DNA of 64,000 bases from Astropecten irregularis (taxonomy: Eukaryota; Echinodermata; Asteroidea; Paxillosida; Astropectinidae). The notes beneath the pieces were generated by a model, which was given only the letters and a program-made list of their open reading frames with translations, was not told where the DNA came from and searched no databases. Positions 63,511 through 64,000 of the stretch are shown here, one piece after another. Positions within the stretch are counted from its first letter, which is position 1. Each line of letters opens with the position of its first letter. The position numbers and the translations under genes were made by a program. The DNA lies in contig OZ020244.1 of NCBI GenBank assembly GCA_963971285.1, positions 13,826,001 to 13,890,000 on the forward strand, in the 5' to 3' direction.

Positions 63511-64000
63511 GTAAGAGGTTTAATTAAAACATAGGCCTGAATTTTAAATGGAAGTAAAAATAATTTTATTAAACTGTTAGTGTTAGTGATACTGTTTTTA
63601 TAAGAAAAATATGAGTAAATATTACCACAAAAAACACGAAAAAGGAATAAAAAACGACTTGGACTTCAAGCTTTTCAATGTTTTCTTTTTAAATTTTATT
63701 TTGTGGGAAACAAATGTTTAAACGATAGGTTCCTTTTAATGCAATTTAAAAATGTTGACACATTTCTTTTAATTAAATTCAAAGAAGTGAAAGAGGAGTT
63801 TATTTTTGGAAATAAAGAAGAAACATTCAATCCTCTTCGATATATTTCAATGATTAAAATCAATCTTTGTCAAATCCAACACTTACTTTTAGTATTATTG
63901 CACAAAATTAATATTGGATGTTTTATTCAAATTTGTTTAGAGGCCAATGACATGAACTTTTTTAAAGCACAGTTTTTCATTTAGACATTTTAGAATTGCA
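63511..64000. other. non-coding stretch at window end
   Basis: AT-rich sequence. An open plus-strand frame at 63703-63984 has no recognisable motif and is probably chance. Confidence 0.3.

Overview
This is a eukaryotic, intron-bearing, AT-rich window made up very largely of transposable elements and satellite-like repeats. I see no prokaryotic operons and no rRNA or tRNA gene. The mix of DIRS, Penelope-like, hAT, PIF/Harbinger, Tc1/mariner-like and CR1/L2-like elements, the frequent TAGGCCTA and TACATGTA words, and several gene families typical of marine invertebrates point to a marine invertebrate, perhaps an echinoderm or hemichordate. That placement is inference only. Almost every coding region is broken, so little here is a working host gene.

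Layout, 0-36 kb. Positions 1-5371 hold a decayed TGCDT-motif gene split by a 4.66-kb DIRS retrotransposon (minus strand, 603-5265) that keeps its inverted ends and the internal complementary region typical of DIRS. A hAT element with a perfect 8-bp target duplication lies at 6659-8066. It is followed by a zinc-finger exon (8288-8554), long foldback elements (9144-9650 and 10563-11806) and an IRE1/RNase L-like kinase remnant (13160-13662). A Penelope-like retroelement on the minus strand (15.4-20.9 kb) is split by a 3.3-kb segment that carries plus-strand exon-like pieces and two MITEs. A 19-bp satellite (21.2-21.6 kb), nested hAT-like elements (25.1-26.3 kb), Harbinger and hAT MITEs, locally duplicated blocks (28.4-30.5 kb), one acidic first exon (31.3-31.6 kb) and a ~139-bp satellite rich in CRE-like TGACGTCA sites (33.8-34.7 kb) follow.

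Layout, 36-47 kb. The most striking object is a candidate 10.6-kb DNA transposon (36357-46968). It has inverted termini, a possible 4-bp target duplication, clusters of a GGCAAAAGGGTGTATC-like motif near both ends, and a multi-exon minus-strand transposase gene of the DUF7869-like (RNase H-fold) type. One exon is a 2.5-kb coding minisatellite of 39/42-bp units. All proposed introns of the main model are phase 1, but single-base indels and one nonsense codon interrupt the frame.

Layout, 47-64 kb. This part holds more MITEs, a Harbinger nuclease fragment (50.3-50.6 kb), a 61-bp hairpin satellite (51.15-51.7 kb) and a 5'-truncated non-LTR element (54.8-56.3 kb). A second, homologous DUF7869-like transposase gene on the plus strand (58509-61395) also has a coding minisatellite upstream of its core, has two in-frame TAG codons, and is cut off by a hAT fragment. 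The window closes with a minus-strand ORF of a transposon-associated invertebrate family (62269-62960) and a MADF-domain exon (63320-63510).
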